NCBI GenBank assembly: GCA_964482585.1
Contig: CAYZYO010000060.1
Coordinates: 1-15,149, forward strand
Direction of reading: 5' to 3'
DNA: 15,149 nucleotides
Source of the DNA: CAYZYO01 sp964482585
GTDB taxonomy: Bacteria; Bacillota; Syntrophomonadia; Syntrophomonadales; Syntrophomonadaceae
The notes below the pieces were generated by a model. That model did no database searches, had not been told where the DNA came from, and worked only from the letters and a program-made list of their open reading frames with translations. The position numbers and the translations under genes were made by a program. This document shows positions 6,085 through 14,544 of the stretch, piece after piece. Position 1 is the first letter of the stretch. Each line of letters opens with the position of its first letter.

Positions 6085-7670
6085 ATAGTCTTGTTTTTCT
6101 GCTGGTAAGAAGCGCCAAGAACAGTCTGCTGGAGCTTCGGCGGAAACCGGCGAAACTGGCGTTATGGGTACTTGTGATTGCAGGGATTGGCGGGATTTTT
6201 CTTCTTTCGCTGTTTACACGCCAAAGCACGGCCGGTTCTCTTGACCTCGTCTGGCTTAAGGGCCTCCTGTTCTTATTCATCCTGATTTTTGTCGTGATCG
6301 CCGTCCAAAAAGGCCTGGCCAACGGAGACGTTATTTTCGATATGAATGATGTCAATTTACTGTTTGTTTCACCGGTTAGTGCTGGTTTGACCCTGATGTA
6401 CGGCATCGTGCGCATGGCTAAAATGGCTTTCCTGGCGGGCTTTTTTATCCTGTTTCAAAGCAATTCCTTCAGCGTGGGCTTTGGGGTAGGGTTCGAGGCG
6501 GTGCTCCTGGTACTGCTCGGCTATATGTTGGCCGTCGGTGTGCTCCAAATCCTGTCGCTTCTGATCTACAGCTTGACCAATGGAAAACCGAGGCGGAAAC
6601 TGGCGGTCCGAATGCTTGCTGCTCTGGCCTTTATCCCGCTTATTGTTTATACCAGCGTGCAGCTTGTCGGAACAGGTGATCTTCTTCAGGCGCTGGAAAA
6701 TACGCTGGGTTCGCCGCTGGCTGATTGGACGCCGGTGGCTGGCTGGGCATCGGCAGGCGTTGTTTCCCTGATTTCAGGCGATATGAGTAACGGATTTTTG
6801 TTTTTAGGATTGCTTATACTGTCGGGGGTGCTATTGATCCTCTATATTGCCTTGAGCAATCCCGATTATTATGAAGACGTGCTGGTTGCTACGGAGACCG
6901 CCTTCGAAAAAAAACGTGGTTTGACCGAAGGGCAGATCAACACGGAAGCCTCATCAACGAAAAAAGTAAAGGTTGCCAAAACCGGTATCGGCGGTCTGGG
7001 AGCCAGTACCATTTTTTATAAGCACCTGCGGGAATCCTTTCGTGCCAACCATCTCGGTCTTTGGGGAGTGTGGTCCATAATCATGGTATTAGGTGCGGCC
7101 TTGTTTTCTGTGTTTATGCGTGGCGAGGACGGAGGGACCCTCATTCTGCTGCAAATCCTGATGTGGATCCAGATTTTCATGATTGGAACAGGGAGGGGTT
7201 TGAAAGAGCTTTACATACATTACATCTACCTGATTCCCGAAAGCTCTTTTTGGAAAATTGTTTGGAGCAACCTGGAAATCGTGTTTAAGGTACTGGTGGA
7301 AGGCGTGGCTGCTTTCGCTATCGCAGGCCTGATCATGGGAGAGCCTGTTGGGATGGTTGCTGCGGCCACCCTGGTTTACACCCTGTTTTCTTTTTTGTTG
7401 CTGGGCATCAACTATCTTTCCCTACGCTGGACGGGTGCGGACATAAGTGCCGGAATCATGATTTTCATTTACACTATTGCGGTAATCGTCATTATGCTGC
7501 CCGGCCTGATTGCCGCCATTGTTCTTGGCAGTATGATCGAGGGGATTGGCGTGCTGATCGGACTTGGGGTGCTGGCCTTATGGGAATTGCTGGCTGCGCT
7601 TGGCTGCTTCGCACTGTCCAAGGGCGTTTTGCACCACTCGGATATGCCTGTAATGAGAACCGGGAAGTAA
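6081..7670 (+). CDS. ABC exporter permease (putative ABC_export family)
   Basis: 529 residues from ATG 6081, chosen because of the AGAAGGA site 7 bases upstream and the ATGA overlap with the ATPase gene; the open frame runs 87 bases further upstream but only inside the ATPase gene. Two hydrophobic halves (about 25-260 and 325-515), each with roughly six membrane segments, are separated by a charged cytoplasmic loop (about 262-312, rich in Lys and Glu). The segment MNDVNLLFVSPVS (88-100), which follows the first pair of helices, resembles the conserved DxNLLFxxPxS element of the putative ABC exporter family (PF16962, from memory). IPESSFWKIVWS (385-396) is the matching element in the second half. 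Together with the preceding ATPase it should form a complete two-gene exporter. Substrate cannot be told from sequence. The second unit's permease would lie beyond the window. Confidence 0.82.
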   Translation: MNSLVFLLVRSAKNSLLELRRKPAKLALWVLVIAGIGGIFLLSLFTRQSTAGSLDLVWLKGLLFLFILIFVVIAVQKGLANGDVIFDMNDVNLLFVSPVSAGLTLMYGIVRMAKMAFLAGFFILFQSNSFSVGFGVGFEAVLLVLLGYMLAVGVLQILSLLIYSLTNGKPRRKLAVRMLAALAFIPLIVYTSVQLVGTGDLLQALENTLGSPLADWTPVAGWASAGVVSLISGDMSNGFLFLGLLILSGVLLILYIALSNPDYYEDVLVATETAFEKKRGLTEGQINTEASSTKKVKVAKTGIGGLGASTIFYKHLRESFRANHLGLWGVWSIIMVLGAALFSVFMRGEDGGTLILLQILMWIQIFMIGTGRGLKELYIHYIYLIPESSFWKIVWSNLEIVFKVLVEGVAAFAIAGLIMGEPVGMVAAATLVYTLFSFLLLGINYLSLRWTGADISAGIMIFIYTIAVIVIMLPGLIAAIVLGSMIEGIGVLIGLGVLALWELLAALGCFALSKGVLHHSDMPVMRTGK

Positions 7671-7781
7671 CAGATAGTAGGAAGGGACAACCGATTGGTA
7701 AACTCCAGGCATTCGCGGATATTGTCCTGACATAAGGCGAACGAAACGGCCCCTTTTCTAAGATAAACGAGGCGAAAAAGC
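7671..7781. other. Short gap between convergent exporter and CoA-transferase genes
   Basis: 111 bases with no gene. It contains TTGGTAAACTCC near 7695, shared with the exporter upstream region, and a TTCGC ... GCGAA pair with a long loop. No convincing intrinsic terminator for either gene was seen. Confidence 0.4.
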
Positions 7782-9077
7782 TTACCAAATTTGATTTCGT
7801 TGCGCTTCACTGCGTAAAAAGTCTCTGAAATTGGGATGAGCAATGTTTATCAGTTCTTTAACCCGTTCTTTGATAGAACGTCCTCTAAGGCTGGCTACGC
7901 CAAATTCTGTTACTATATAATCCACGTCTACCCGCGAAGTTGTAACCGTCGCCCCCGATGTTAATATAGGAACAATATGGGAAATAGTATCATTGCGGGT
8001 TGTAGACTGGAAAGCGATGATAGATTTGCCGCCCGGTGAATACTGAATTCCCTGGGCGAATTCCTTATGGCCACCGGTCCCGCTGTAATGTCTGGGACCG
8101 ATTGATTCAGCACAGCATTGTCCGGTCAGGTCGATTTCAAGAGCAGAGTTTATGGCCACCATTTTATGGTTTCGCCCGATAACCCGGGGGTCATTTACTA
8201 TACTGCCCCGTTGAAATTCAACCGCCATATTGTTGTCAAAAAAATCATACAGGCGTTTAGTTCCTAAGGCACAATCAGCCACGAACTTGTCTTTCCAGAT
8301 CGTCTTTTTCCGATTAGTTATTACCCCAGCTTCGTAAAGATCCAATAGCCCTTCACTGAACAATTCGGTGTGTACCCCAAGATCCTTTTTGCCAGTGAGG
8401 CAGGAGGTGACCGCCATAGGGATATTACCATAACCGATTTGCAGTGTGGATTCATCTTCAATCAGATCAGCAACGTATTCTCCGATAGCTCTTTCCTTGT
8501 CGTTTATTTTACCTTCTGGAATAGCAGGGAGCATGCGGTTAGTTTCAATTACATGATCGATTTCAGAAATGTGGATATGAGTGTCACCATAAGTGCGCGG
8601 AAAACTCGGGCTAACTTCTATTATCACTTTATCCGCTAGTTCTATCAGCTCTTTTTCACATACGGAATCTAATGATAAAGACAAGTAACCATGCTGGTCC
8701 ATAGGGCTGGCACAACCTAAAAATACATCAGGTTTGCGGTGAAAAGCACGGCTGGACATTGCCCGGTGTAGTTCCAGGGGAACATATGAAACAGTTCCAA
8801 ATGAATGAGCCTTGCGGGCACTGGCAGTATAAAACCAATTGTTTAAGATGAAATGACCTTTCATCTCAGGATTCATGAAAAACTCATATTCGTTCATCAG
8901 CAGTGCGGTAACCACTGATACATCCTCCACCCGGTCCTTGATAGTATGCAAGCGGCTGAGCATAGTCACCGGTTCACAGGCTATAAGGGCACAGGCTATT
9001 TCCTGTCCGCTTTTGATTTCTTTTAAGGCATCTTCAATACTTACCAATTTGCGCTGGTATATATCTTTATAATTCAT
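7782..9077 (-). CDS. Acetyl-CoA hydrolase/transferase family protein (4-hydroxybutyrate CoA-transferase-like)
   Basis: 431 residues, the full length of family I CoA-transferases of the Cat1/AbfT type, which move CoA between acyl-CoA and a carboxylic acid through a glutamyl-CoA intermediate. The likely catalytic Glu is Glu238 in VHTELFSEG, the position known for clostridial 4-hydroxybutyrate CoA-transferase. Supporting motifs are QIGYGNIPMAV (213-223) and SGTGGHKEF (332-340), the glycine-rich CoA-binding loops, and the C-terminal TEFGVASLRGRS (390-401). The acyl specificity cannot be told: acetate, butyrate, 4-hydroxybutyrate and propionate enzymes all share these motifs. The ATG at 9077 has GGGGTGA upstream, and a strong promoter lies at 9111-9140. 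It stands alone on its strand and faces the exporter operon, so it is probably a single-gene unit. Cytoplasmic. Confidence 0.9.
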   Translation of the reverse strand: MNYKDIYQRKLVSIEDALKEIKSGQEIACALIACEPVTMLSRLHTIKDRVEDVSVVTALLMNEYEFFMNPEMKGHFILNNWFYTASARKAHSFGTVSYVPLELHRAMSSRAFHRKPDVFLGCASPMDQHGYLSLSLDSVCEKELIELADKVIIEVSPSFPRTYGDTHIHISEIDHVIETNRMLPAIPEGKINDKERAIGEYVADLIEDESTLQIGYGNIPMAVTSCLTGKKDLGVHTELFSEGLLDLYEAGVITNRKKTIWKDKFVADCALGTKRLYDFFDNNMAVEFQRGSIVNDPRVIGRNHKMVAINSALEIDLTGQCCAESIGPRHYSGTGGHKEFAQGIQYSPGGKSIIAFQSTTRNDTISHIVPILTSGATVTTSRVDVDYIVTEFGVASLRGRSIKERVKELINIAHPNFRDFLRSEAQRNQIW

Positions 9078-9110
9078 GCTGTCACCCCATGGAAAAAATT
9101 ACACGATGAT

Positions 9111-9140
9111 ATTATCCCATATTTTTTCCTCTTATGACAA
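9111..9140 (-). promoter_or_regulatory. Promoter of the CoA-transferase gene
   Basis: On the minus strand: TTGTCA (9140-9135, five of six to consensus), 18-base spacer, GATAAT (9116-9111, five of six). It is 34 bases from the ATG at 9077. An inverted repeat GTTTCA-GT-TGAAAC (9158-9171) lies upstream of the -35 and could bind a regulator. Confidence 0.65.
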
Positions 9141-9354
9141 TACCCCCGGGAAAAAATGTTTCAGTTGAAACTCTGCGCTGTATTCGATAATATTTACCTA
9201 ATTATTGATGCTAAAGCAAAAGGCATACAGATCATTGTTTAGTAAGAGGCTGATTGGCTCCACCTTCTTAACAATCAGGGAGACAGGTCTTATCGGTGCA
9301 AGTAAGAAAATAAATGCTTAGTACAACCACCTTGCCGGACAGAATCGTAGATAG
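9141..9354. other. Unassigned sequence before the unit junction
   Basis: No gene is seen. It contains the GTTTCA/TGAAAC inverted repeat (9158-9171) and CTGATTG (9250-9256) paired with CAATCAG (9272-9278) around a 15-base loop. If the unit arose by recombination between flanking repeats, part of this stretch is the original right flank of the unit. Confidence 0.4.
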
Positions 9355-9415
9355 ACCGTAGAGGCGACTTCAGTCGCCGCCCCTGACAAGCTGATACTGA
9401 AGTCGCCTCTACGGT
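9355..9415. repeat. 20-bp-arm inverted repeat at the unit junction
   Basis: ACCGTAGAGGCGACTTCAGT (9355-9374) is perfectly complementary to 9396-9415, with a 21-base loop. A nested alternative hairpin GGCGAC-TTCA-GTCGCC (9363-9378) uses the left arm alone. There is no T-run after it, so it is not a classical terminator. It looks like a dispersed palindromic intergenic element. The window itself begins 7 bases into what would be the right arm of another copy, so unit 1 was probably preceded by the same element. Confidence 0.8.
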
Positions 9416-9610
9416 ATAAGATACGCGGTACAATATAAGGATTAGAGATAACTGCAGGATTAAAGGTAAATACTATAATTATTTCCAGATACAAACAAAA
9501 ACCAAAAAATCTGCGTGAATCTGTGTCATCTGTGGTTAATAAACTACTTTATTTTCATACGTGATTGTGTCCTGTGGGCATGGGTGGTTAATAAGGAAGA
9601 TATTTTGCGG
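9403..9610. repeat. Diverged repeat head of unit 2, non-coding
   Basis: Counterpart of 1-216, also without a gene. The tandem ATCTG decamers are present at 9508-9535 but the second is one base shorter. Differences from unit 1 are confined to 9403-9573: substitutions near the GCAGG/GCAGA and GGT/GGC sites, loss of the six bases CTATCA and single-base indels. From 9574 onward the units are identical. Confidence 0.6.
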
Positions 9611-10039
9611 TTATACTTTCTTAAATGAACTTAACAGAAAATATCCCAAAATCATTACACTTATATGTGACAGCATGTTATTCCATCCCATTAAGTAATT
9701 AAATAGCGGCCACCATTTCCACCACGAACTTGGTATCCAGGGTGTAATAACTACGTAGAGAATAGGAATACTAACCGCATTTATCCAGTCAAAATACCAG
9801 GAACCACCTTTTTTAAGCGTAGAGACAAAGCGGGGAACAGCCAGCATCAAGCCCATAACAGTAAAATAGACCAGAAGATAACTCCAAACTATTGCCCTGC
9901 CCAAAAACTGCATATCCAGGTATTTGGAACCAGGTACCTGCAGAATATAATAACATTCATCCCCATATTTAATTAGTAAAATGAAGACTATAGCATAAAT
10001 AAAATATGAAGCAAATCTTCTAACATAAGTCGAATTCAT
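9611..10039 (-). CDS. Hypothetical four-helix membrane protein (unit 2 copy)
   Basis: Residue-for-residue identical to the protein at 217-645: 142 residues, four likely helices, Trp-rich segment before the last one, function unknown. Here its context differs on the downstream side: it runs toward the unit junction and the CoA-transferase promoter region, so read-through from it would enter the inverted repeat at 9355-9415. Promoter and ribosome site are preserved. Confidence 0.75.
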   Translation of the reverse strand: MNSTYVRRFASYFIYAIVFILLIKYGDECYYILQVPGSKYLDMQFLGRAIVWSYLLVYFTVMGLMLAVPRFVSTLKKGGSWYFDWINAVSIPILYVVITPWIPSSWWKWWPLFNYLMGWNNMLSHISVMILGYFLLSSFKKV

Positions 10040-10081
10040 AATATCCCCTTATTCCCTTGATAGACCAGAAACTACTCCTAC

Positions 10082-10090
10082 ATTATATCA
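10082..10090 (-). promoter_or_regulatory. Extended -10 promoter (unit 2 copy)
   Basis: Same TGATATAAT on the minus strand as at 688-696, driving the membrane protein at 9611-10039. Confidence 0.55.
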
Positions 10091-10326
10091 TAAATTTTCC
10101 AGAAGGAGGTAAAACAGCAACTAAGGAACAGTTGTTTTGCGGTTGGATTCTAACCCTTTTTTGGTAAATCTAGGGTGAGTTATATGCCAAGTCCACTTTT
10201 AATCTAGATTGAAGGAGAATGACAATTATTGTAGGAGATAAATCCCGGGTGAGTTTGGGCAAGTATATGATTTAGTTAAAGCTGCTTTTTAAACTGCAAA
10301 GGGTCAGCAATGAATCGTCGATTCTT

Positions 10327-10355
10327 TTGACCGGGATTGTCTATCGTGATAAACT
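10327..10355 (+). promoter_or_regulatory. Candidate promoter of the BlaI-family operon (unit 2 copy)
   Basis: TTGACC, 17-base spacer, TAAACT, as at 933-961. Confidence 0.5.
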
Positions 10356-10356
10356 G

Positions 10357-10382
10357 TATTTGTCTACTGCAGTAGACAAATA
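10357..10382 (+). promoter_or_regulatory. Perfect 26-bp palindromic operator (unit 2 copy)
   Basis: Same palindrome as at 963-988. With two operators and two repressor genes present, each repressor copy should act on both operons in trans. Confidence 0.75.
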
Positions 10383-10393
10383 GGGGTGTTAAT

Positions 10394-10756
10394 GTGGAGC
10401 AATATAAGCTTTTTGATGCCGAGTTTAAGTTTTTGCATATCATTTGGGGGGTAGAGCCCGTTACGACCCGAAGGCTAACCAAACTTTGTCAGGAAAAGCT
10501 GGGCTGGAAAAGGACGACTACCTACACCGTACTTCGCAGGCTGAAAGACCGCGGAATACTTAAAAATGAGAATTCCACTGTTTCTTCTATTGTTAAACAG
10601 GAACAGGTTCAGAAATACGAAAGTGAGGCTATCGTTAAAAAGGCTTTTGATGGTTCACTGCCGAAATTTATTGCTGCATTTCTTAATGATAAAACCCTAT
10701 CGGATCAAGAGGCCAAAGAGATAAAAAGATTGATAGATTGCCATAAGGAGGGTTGA
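10394..10756 (+). CDS. BlaI/MecI/CopY-family transcriptional repressor (unit 2 copy)
   Basis: Identical to the 120-residue repressor at 1000-1362, with the same GTG start, the same palindrome 11 bases upstream and the same 2-base gap to the sensor-like gene. Because the protein and operator are unchanged there is no sign that one copy has begun to diverge or decay, which argues that the duplication is very young or is not biological. Confidence 0.92.
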   Translation: MEQYKLFDAEFKFLHIIWGVEPVTTRRLTKLCQEKLGWKRTTTYTVLRRLKDRGILKNENSTVSSIVKQEQVQKYESEAIVKKAFDGSLPKFIAAFLNDKTLSDQEAKEIKRLIDCHKEG

Positions 10757-10758
10757 GT

Positions 10759-12111
10759 ATGGTTTTTTATAAAAGACCGGCTTTCAAGGTTACCGTAGTA
10801 TGTATAATTACAGTCATTATATTGGCCATTACGTTGACTTCTAATCCTGTTAAGGGCTATAACATCTACCAGCATCCCCAACATTTATTACACTCGGAGC
10901 AGCTGAAAGAACCTGCTAAGGTACTCGTTATAGATAATATTTGCGGTGAGCAATATGTATTTAATAATGCCTATGAAATAGCGCAGGTGACAGCGATTAT
11001 AGAGGATATGCAGATTGCCCAAAAAGAGATTAGCCAGGCCCGGGGCGGAGAACCTCAGAGCCGTTATACTATTTCTTATTATGATGATATAAAAAACCAT
11101 ATATCAGAACACCGTTGCACCATTAACGTTGCTCCGGTGTGGACCGAAAATAACGTAAAACCCAGCTACAGATTTAAACTGATTAATGAAAAGGAAACTC
11201 TTAAACGCCTGGAGGAGTTATTAACCGGCAGAAAGGCTGCCTATGATGTGGAAACCTTAATGAGAAATAAAACTCAATATATTGGTAACAACTCCAAAGT
11301 CGCGGCTCTTATAAACGCTTTGCCTCTGCCGGAGGGTGTCACCCGCGGTGCAATTGAGCTGAGTACCAGCAATGATCCTTATGGTGTAACAATCAATTAC
11401 ACCTTGAATGATGATTCCATACAAATAAGGGAGGAACAGTTTTTAAGAAACTCCGTTTTACTTTTCGCCCTGATTGATAATGCTCAGGTTGTGACCCATA
11501 TAGGATATTGGAATGCCAAGGAGCTTTCTTCCCTTCCTTTCAGATTTACTCATACCCGTGCTGACGCTGAAAGGATTGTCGGCGGTGATGTGCGGCAATT
11601 TGCGGACAGTCATGAAAACCTGGCAGAACTTATAGCTGTAGTGCAGTTATTGAGAGAAGATAAAACAACCATTACCCTGGAGGAGTCCCCAACAGACATA
11701 AGTATTGATCACTTTGAATATCCATCCACCTGGCCAAACCTTGAGATACTCTATGGTAATAAACAATTATCATGGGTTCGGGGTGATTCCAATTTTACCG
11801 GAGAACCCGGTGGGGTAATCGGTAACACTTTGTTCGGGATGAATGAAGAACATGTTGACAAGATGAATTCTGATACGGTAGAACCCGGTGCAGAATTAAT
11901 ATTTATTGCTGATGTAGTTAAGGGATTAAATAAACCCGTATTTGAACTGCAAATAATGAACCAGAATAACACTTTTTCTCCATACCCAATTAATCAAAAT
12001 ACCATGTTCGTGCCTGAAAAGGCCGGAGAATACATCTTTATATTGTCAGTAGACTGGGGTAATGGGGATAATAACATTCTGTATTGGTTCAAGGTTTTGG
12101 TGACCGATTAA
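10759..12111 (+). CDS. BlaR1-tail-like protein lacking the M56 protease (unit 2 copy)
   Basis: Identical to 1365-2717: 450 residues from ATG 10759, one N-terminal membrane helix, DUF4825-like region and beta-rich C-terminal part, no M56 core. The protease loss is present in both units, so it predates the duplication and is not a consequence of the junction. Confidence 0.72.
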   Translation: MVFYKRPAFKVTVVCIITVIILAITLTSNPVKGYNIYQHPQHLLHSEQLKEPAKVLVIDNICGEQYVFNNAYEIAQVTAIIEDMQIAQKEISQARGGEPQSRYTISYYDDIKNHISEHRCTINVAPVWTENNVKPSYRFKLINEKETLKRLEELLTGRKAAYDVETLMRNKTQYIGNNSKVAALINALPLPEGVTRGAIELSTSNDPYGVTINYTLNDDSIQIREEQFLRNSVLLFALIDNAQVVTHIGYWNAKELSSLPFRFTHTRADAERIVGGDVRQFADSHENLAELIAVVQLLREDKTTITLEESPTDISIDHFEYPSTWPNLEILYGNKQLSWVRGDSNFTGEPGGVIGNTLFGMNEEHVDKMNSDTVEPGAELIFIADVVKGLNKPVFELQIMNQNNTFSPYPINQNTMFVPEKAGEYIFILSVDWGNGDNNILYWFKVLVTD

Positions 12112-12201
12112 TCTCCCCCTGCCCAAAGTGTGACATTTAAACCGGTGCAAGGGTTGAAGTTAATCTCTTTTACTATATTGTTAACTTTTCCATGGAAAGA
12201 A

Positions 12202-12231
12202 TTGTTTTGATTACTTTATCAATAGTATAAT
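12202..12231 (+). promoter_or_regulatory. Candidate promoter for the kinase-like gene (unit 2 copy)
   Basis: TTGTTT, 18-base spacer, TATAAT, as at 2808-2837. Confidence 0.45.
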
Positions 12232-12303
12232 CATCTAAACCATAGAATGAACAACAACAGCACCTTTTTGATTTATCCATTAAATTCGTAGTGGAGGAAA
12301 GAC

Positions 12304-12810
12304 ATGAATATAATTCTTATTGGGATGCCTGGAGCCGGGAAAAGTACTTTAGGTGTGCTGGTAGCAAAGGCTTTAGGGATGGATTTTGTGGATACGGATA
12401 TTATTATACAACAACATGAAGGCAGGTTGTTACAAGATATAATTGACAATGATGGCATTGAAAAGTTTATCGAAATTGAGGAAGGAATCATATCCGACTT
12501 GAGATTTAAAAACTGCGTTATAGCAACAGGCGGAAGTGTCATTTTTTCAGAAAAAGCGGTAAATGTCCTTAAGCAGGGAGGGCAGATTTTTTATTTGCAT
12601 GTTCCCTATGAAGAAATTAAAAAGAGACTGAAGAATGTGAAATCCAGAGGTATTGTAATAAGGGCAGGAAGCAATCTTGAGGATGTCTATAAGGAAAGAG
12701 TTCCTTTATATATAAAATATGCCGATAAAACTGTTGATTGCTCAAATAAGAATGTAGAAGATTGCGTTAAAGCGATTATAGCAAGACGAGGAAACGGTTC
12801 CGTCATCTAA
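12304..12810 (+). CDS. Shikimate kinase-fold P-loop kinase (unit 2 copy)
   Basis: Identical to the 168-residue protein at 2910-3416: intact Walker A and DTD, Ile56 in place of the substrate arginine and an RGIV lid. Both copies carry the same substitutions, so they are a property of the gene and not a local sequence error. The ribosome site and spacing to the small membrane gene are the same. Confidence 0.8.
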   Translation: MNIILIGMPGAGKSTLGVLVAKALGMDFVDTDIIIQQHEGRLLQDIIDNDGIEKFIEIEEGIISDLRFKNCVIATGGSVIFSEKAVNVLKQGGQIFYLHVPYEEIKKRLKNVKSRGIVIRAGSNLEDVYKERVPLYIKYADKTVDCSNKNVEDCVKAIIARRGNGSVI

Positions 12811-12883
12811 ACCAAGCGAGGATTACAGAAAGTGTTAATATCAGAGTTTGCGAGTAATTCCTATAGAGGGGTATAGATATTTC

Positions 12884-13168
12884 ATGCAGATAATCAATAG
12901 TTACGGATATATTAATGTTATTGTTAGCGTAATAATCTTTGGATTGATAATAGATATTATAATTCACCTGGCTAAGCAAATGAAAAATACTGGGGAATGG
13001 CGAATTGATTTTAGCAGTCTTGCTGTGTGTATCATAGGGATTATGTTAATAATGAGCTATTTTACGAGGGCGCTACGTGAAGATATCACGGTTTTAGCAT
13101 TAATCATTATTTGGGTATTTTTACTATGTTACTTATTATTACGAAACCTAAAGAAATATAACAAGTGA
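12884..13168 (+). CDS. Small three-helix membrane protein (unit 2 copy)
   Basis: Identical to 3490-3774, with the same ATG choice (94 residues). It follows the kinase-like gene at 73 bases and precedes the terminator at 13270. Function unknown. Confidence 0.55.
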   Translation: MQIINSYGYINVIVSVIIFGLIIDIIIHLAKQMKNTGEWRIDFSSLAVCIIGIMLIMSYFTRALREDITVLALIIIWVFLLCYLLLRNLKKYNK

Positions 13169-13269
13169 AATATAAGGTTACAATTGCTGGAAAGTTGTTA
13201 TTTAAATCCACCAGATTGCATAAGGTGGGGGAGATATTATAATGAACATAAATGAAACGTAGGCAAACA

Positions 13270-13291
13270 AAAGAGGCCCACAAGCCTCTTT
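13270..13291. terminator. Bidirectional terminator hairpin (unit 2 copy)
   Basis: Same 8-bp stem (AAAGAGGC / GCCTCTTT) and 6-base loop as at 3876-3897, between convergent genes. Confidence 0.75.
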
Positions 13292-13362
13292 GTCTTCGAT
13301 TTCAACGGGGAAGACCCTGTCTGAGAATACTACCCCTAACCTGGTTAAACATCAAGCATTGT

Positions 13363-14475
13363 TTAGCCCAATTTCTCTTTCAGCTTTCTTATAAGCTTTT
13401 TAAACTGTTCCTCTTCTCTAATCGGCACGAAGGCAGGATTTTCTTCAATGGTCATGATTAAATTGGCCTTTACTGATATATCGTCTAAGGGCGCGCTGGA
13501 GCCGATGGTGACGTTTTCCTCCAGCCATTCATCTACCTGGTTGAAATAATCGTTGCCCTTTAACTTCAACGGGAACTTAAAGCCGCAGACAATGTTCACA
13601 TATTCCTCTAATGCCTGTAAGGCCTTTTCCTTCTTTTGCTGCATTAGATATCCTTGGGCAGCAGTGATATGAATGCCGAAAACCGCATTAGTCAGAATAT
13701 TTTTCATGTTAAAAGCATCGATCATCTGTACCCCCTGGGAATAGATGCGGTCAAACAGGTCCGGTTCGGTCATGTGCAGGTTCAGATAATTGGTCAAAAG
13801 GGTTAAGGTACCGATCACATTCTGATAGAGCATGATCTGATTTACTTTTTTGGCTTGCTCGTTTTCACCCAGCATCTGATAAGCCATGACCAGCATCACA
13901 TCATCTCCGCTGTAGGGAATCAGCTGATCATCCAGCAAATCAATGACGTTCGAGATGTTTCCCCGGGCCATTTCCGCCATGGCCTCCATAATGTTGGCAT
14001 TTTTTATGTCCCGGATACTGTCTGCTTCTTCTTTCACCCGCTGGCACAGTTCAATACACTGCTGCAGCATCTCTTTTTTGGTCTCCTCGTCTTTAGCTAT
14101 CGCTGAGTGGTTCAGCAGCAATTGGATCATTGCCAGTAAAAGCGGGAAACAGGCGTAGTATTCCCGGATAATCTGGTTACACGCTTCCATTACTTCATGA
14201 AATGGTTTGACCGCAAACTCATGAGAAAATTTGTTATATACTTTTTTAATTTCATCTCTGGTCATCTGCGGCGAATATCCCAGCAGTTCATCCACTGAAA
14301 TATTGAAATAGGTGGCCAGTTCCGGAAGCAGCAATATATCAGGATAGCTTTGCCCGGATTCCCATTTGGAAACCGATGCTTTGGACACGCCGATATACTC
14401 TGCCAGCTTTTCTTGAGTTATACCTTTCTCCTTTCTTTTCTGAATAATGCTCTTACTCAAATTCAGTTTCTTCAT
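13363..14475 (-). CDS. XRE-family HTH regulator with helical repeat C-terminus (unit 2 copy)
   Basis: Identical to the 370-residue regulator at 3969-5081, divergent from the second ABC ATPase with the same 289-base spacer. If it represses the exporter, the doubled regulator and doubled target would keep their ratio. Confidence 0.88.
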   Translation of the reverse strand: MKKLNLSKSIIQKRKEKGITQEKLAEYIGVSKASVSKWESGQSYPDILLLPELATYFNISVDELLGYSPQMTRDEIKKVYNKFSHEFAVKPFHEVMEACNQIIREYYACFPLLLAMIQLLLNHSAIAKDEETKKEMLQQCIELCQRVKEEADSIRDIKNANIMEAMAEMARGNISNVIDLLDDQLIPYSGDDVMLVMAYQMLGENEQAKKVNQIMLYQNVIGTLTLLTNYLNLHMTEPDLFDRIYSQGVQMIDAFNMKNILTNAVFGIHITAAQGYLMQQKKEKALQALEEYVNIVCGFKFPLKLKGNDYFNQVDEWLEENVTIGSSAPLDDISVKANLIMTIEENPAFVPIREEEQFKKLIRKLKEKLG

Positions 14476-14507
14476 AATAAATCACCTCACTTTTGTTTCC
14501 TAATCTT

Positions 14508-14536
14508 ATTGTATCCAGTAATTCTTATCCTGACGA
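14508..14536 (-). promoter_or_regulatory. Candidate promoter of the XRE regulator (unit 2 copy)
   Basis: TCGTCA, 17-base spacer, TACAAT on the minus strand, as at 5114-5142. Confidence 0.5.
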
Positions 14537-14544
14537 TGGATTTG

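Larger units (their letters stand above)
1..9402. repeat. Direct tandem repeat, unit 1 (~9.4 kb)
   Basis: Everything from the window start to about 9402 recurs from 9403 onward. From base 180 the offset is exactly 9394 bp and no length change occurs up to the window end. Proteins in the shared part are identical, and the intergenic stretches compared base by base (for example 646-999, 2718-2909 and 5082-5370) match perfectly. The left edge is not determined because the window opens inside the repeat. The unit carries eight genes and no transposase, integrase or replication gene, so it is a segmental duplication and not a recognisable mobile element. Confidence 0.93.
10040..10393. other. Intergenic region between divergent genes (unit 2 copy)
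   Basis: Identical to 646-999, including both promoters, the AATCTAGATT palindrome, the 18-codon AbrB-like frame at 10219-10275 and the operator. Nothing new is present. Confidence 0.6.

Noticed and set aside
7469..7843. Minus-strand open frames of 98-124 codons over the permease end
   Set aside because: Overlap the permease C-terminus and the CoA-transferase end; no domain and no start signal.
1..9402. Small circular plasmid or phage read around more than once
   Set aside because: No replication initiator, relaxase, partition or phage gene in a full unit. Not fully excluded, since a circularisation artefact would also give two identical copies; long reads are needed.
9355..9415. Inverted repeat as insertion-sequence end or intrinsic terminator
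   Set aside because: No transposase between or beside the arms, no T-run after the stem, and no convergent gene end directly next to it.
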